A stretch of DNA of 64,000 bases from Coprinus comatus (lineage: Eukaryota > Basidiomycota > Agaricomycetes > Agaricales > Agaricaceae), in contig JAWPGT010000092.1 of NCBI GenBank assembly GCA_034638255.1, positions 18,378-82,377 of the forward strand, read 5' to 3'. Made by a program: the position numbers and the translations under genes. This document shows positions 63,508 to 64,000 of the stretch, in pieces (within the stretch, counting starts at the first letter, position 1; each line of letters begins with the position of its first letter). The notes beneath the pieces were generated by a model that made no database searches, was not told the DNA's origin, and was given only the letters and a program-made list of their open reading frames with translations.

Positions 63508-63963
63508 ATGAATATTCACGGAATGGAGGGCTGTTTGCCCAACCTGGTGCCATTTCATATCGACCATACAGGGTCAGCGCGTGTGTCTATGTACATGCAG
63601 GTGGAAGGGGTGGAGCGGGGAGTAGGAGTACCGGAGGATGGGAGTGCGGACGAAGGGAATGCTAATTCAAAAGCAAATACAGATGGACAGGCGGGAGGAG
63701 AGGAATCGAAGGCAGATTCATGTATCAAGCGTTATGTATCAACATTCCGCGGACGAAGTATGCACGGACTGGATGTTGTGCTGCCGAGTGGATACCAAGG
63801 TCTGGTTCTGCACAAGGCCAAAGGCGGCGAGCAGCTTACGGTGGGCGGGACATTTGACTCGATGAGGGTATGGCACCCGGACATGCCGGTGGACGAAGGC
63901 CGGGACGAGTACGTGCGTTGTCTAATGGAGTGGACACGGCTTGCGTCGGAGGTAGCAGTGTAA
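63508..63963 (+). CDS. Ribonuclease H2 subunit C (RNASEH2C/Rnh203-like), 151 aa
   Basis: Non-catalytic subunit of RNase H2, which removes ribonucleotides from DNA and degrades RNA/DNA hybrids; it supports the catalytic A subunit together with B. NLVPFHIDHTGSARVSMYM is the conserved first strand, followed by a variable acidic/Gly loop. Then RYVSTFRGRSMHGLDVVLP and GYQGLVLHK (the FRGR-x-LxG ... P-x-GY-x-G signature). The C-terminus FDSMRVWHPDMP...YVRCLMEWTRLASEV matches the family's W-x-HD and L-x-W-x-LA pattern. The start is uncertain: the ATG at 63508 and another at 63523 are in frame, and an ATG at 63454 in another frame suggests a possible upstream exon. The gene ends 37 nt before the window edge. 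Confidence 0.85.
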   Translation: MNIHGMEGCLPNLVPFHIDHTGSARVSMYMQVEGVERGVGVPEDGSADEGNANSKANTDGQAGGEESKADSCIKRYVSTFRGRSMHGLDVVLPSGYQGLVLHKAKGGEQLTVGGTFDSMRVWHPDMPVDEGRDEYVRCLMEWTRLASEVAV

Positions 63964-64000
63964 TTTAGCCCTTTTTGGAATAGCGGATGTCCGGATCAAT

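Overview
The window reads as a gene-rich stretch of a filamentous basidiomycete nuclear genome, probably an Agaricomycete. Almost every gene is cut by many short GT-AG introns (about 45-80 nt), micro-exons of 7-23 nt occur, GC is moderate, and the gene content is fungal (CDC48, DGAT2, TBCB, ATP4, HSF, secreted class-3 lipases, a GH5 glucanase). I cannot name the genus. Exon models were built by hand from splice signals plus reading frame; where stated, exon lengths sum to a multiple of three.

Layout. 1-6950: the 3' part of a Ty3/gypsy chromovirus (RT, RNase H, integrase, chromodomain, an antisense ORF with a Cys-rich motif, 3' LTR). A 1.8-kb TIR element is nested in its pol frame, and that element carries a row of spliced-looking repeats on its minus strand. 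9.0-10.6 kb (-): a Ser/Thr-rich single-pass membrane protein. 11.2-12.1 kb (+): a hotdog thioesterase. 13.6-19.6 kb (+): a 17-exon, 1634-residue synthetase with an adenylation domain, a carrier domain and three membrane-separated left-handed beta-helix domains (the layout of epsilon-poly-lysine synthetases), ending in a C-terminal RING finger. 20.6-27.0 kb (-): DGAT2, CDC48 and the tubulin cofactor TBCB, packed head to tail. 27.4-31.5 kb (+): a secreted/membrane Ser/Thr-rich protein and a DJ-1/PfpI protein. 33.9-37.9 kb: an HSF transcription factor (-) divergent from an IEC3-like coiled-coil protein (+). 41-44.8 kb: a short-chain dehydrogenase family with one near-complete copy, one decayed inverted copy and one fragment. 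44.9-45.9 kb: ATP synthase subunit 4. 46.7-57.7 kb: three secreted class-3 lipases around a GH5 exo-beta-1,3-glucanase, with a 618-bp MITE showing a perfect 9-bp target duplication. 59.0-61.4 kb (-): a protein kinase with a probable frameshift. 63.5-64.0 kb (+): RNase H2 subunit C.

How the genes may work together. The lipases and the glucanase are secreted hydrolases and could act on the same substrates. CDC48 and DGAT2 both touch ER and lipid-droplet biology, but adjacency alone does not prove co-regulation. The most unusual object is the carrier-protein synthetase fused to a RING domain. The second is the periodic exon/intron-like array inside the nested transposon.
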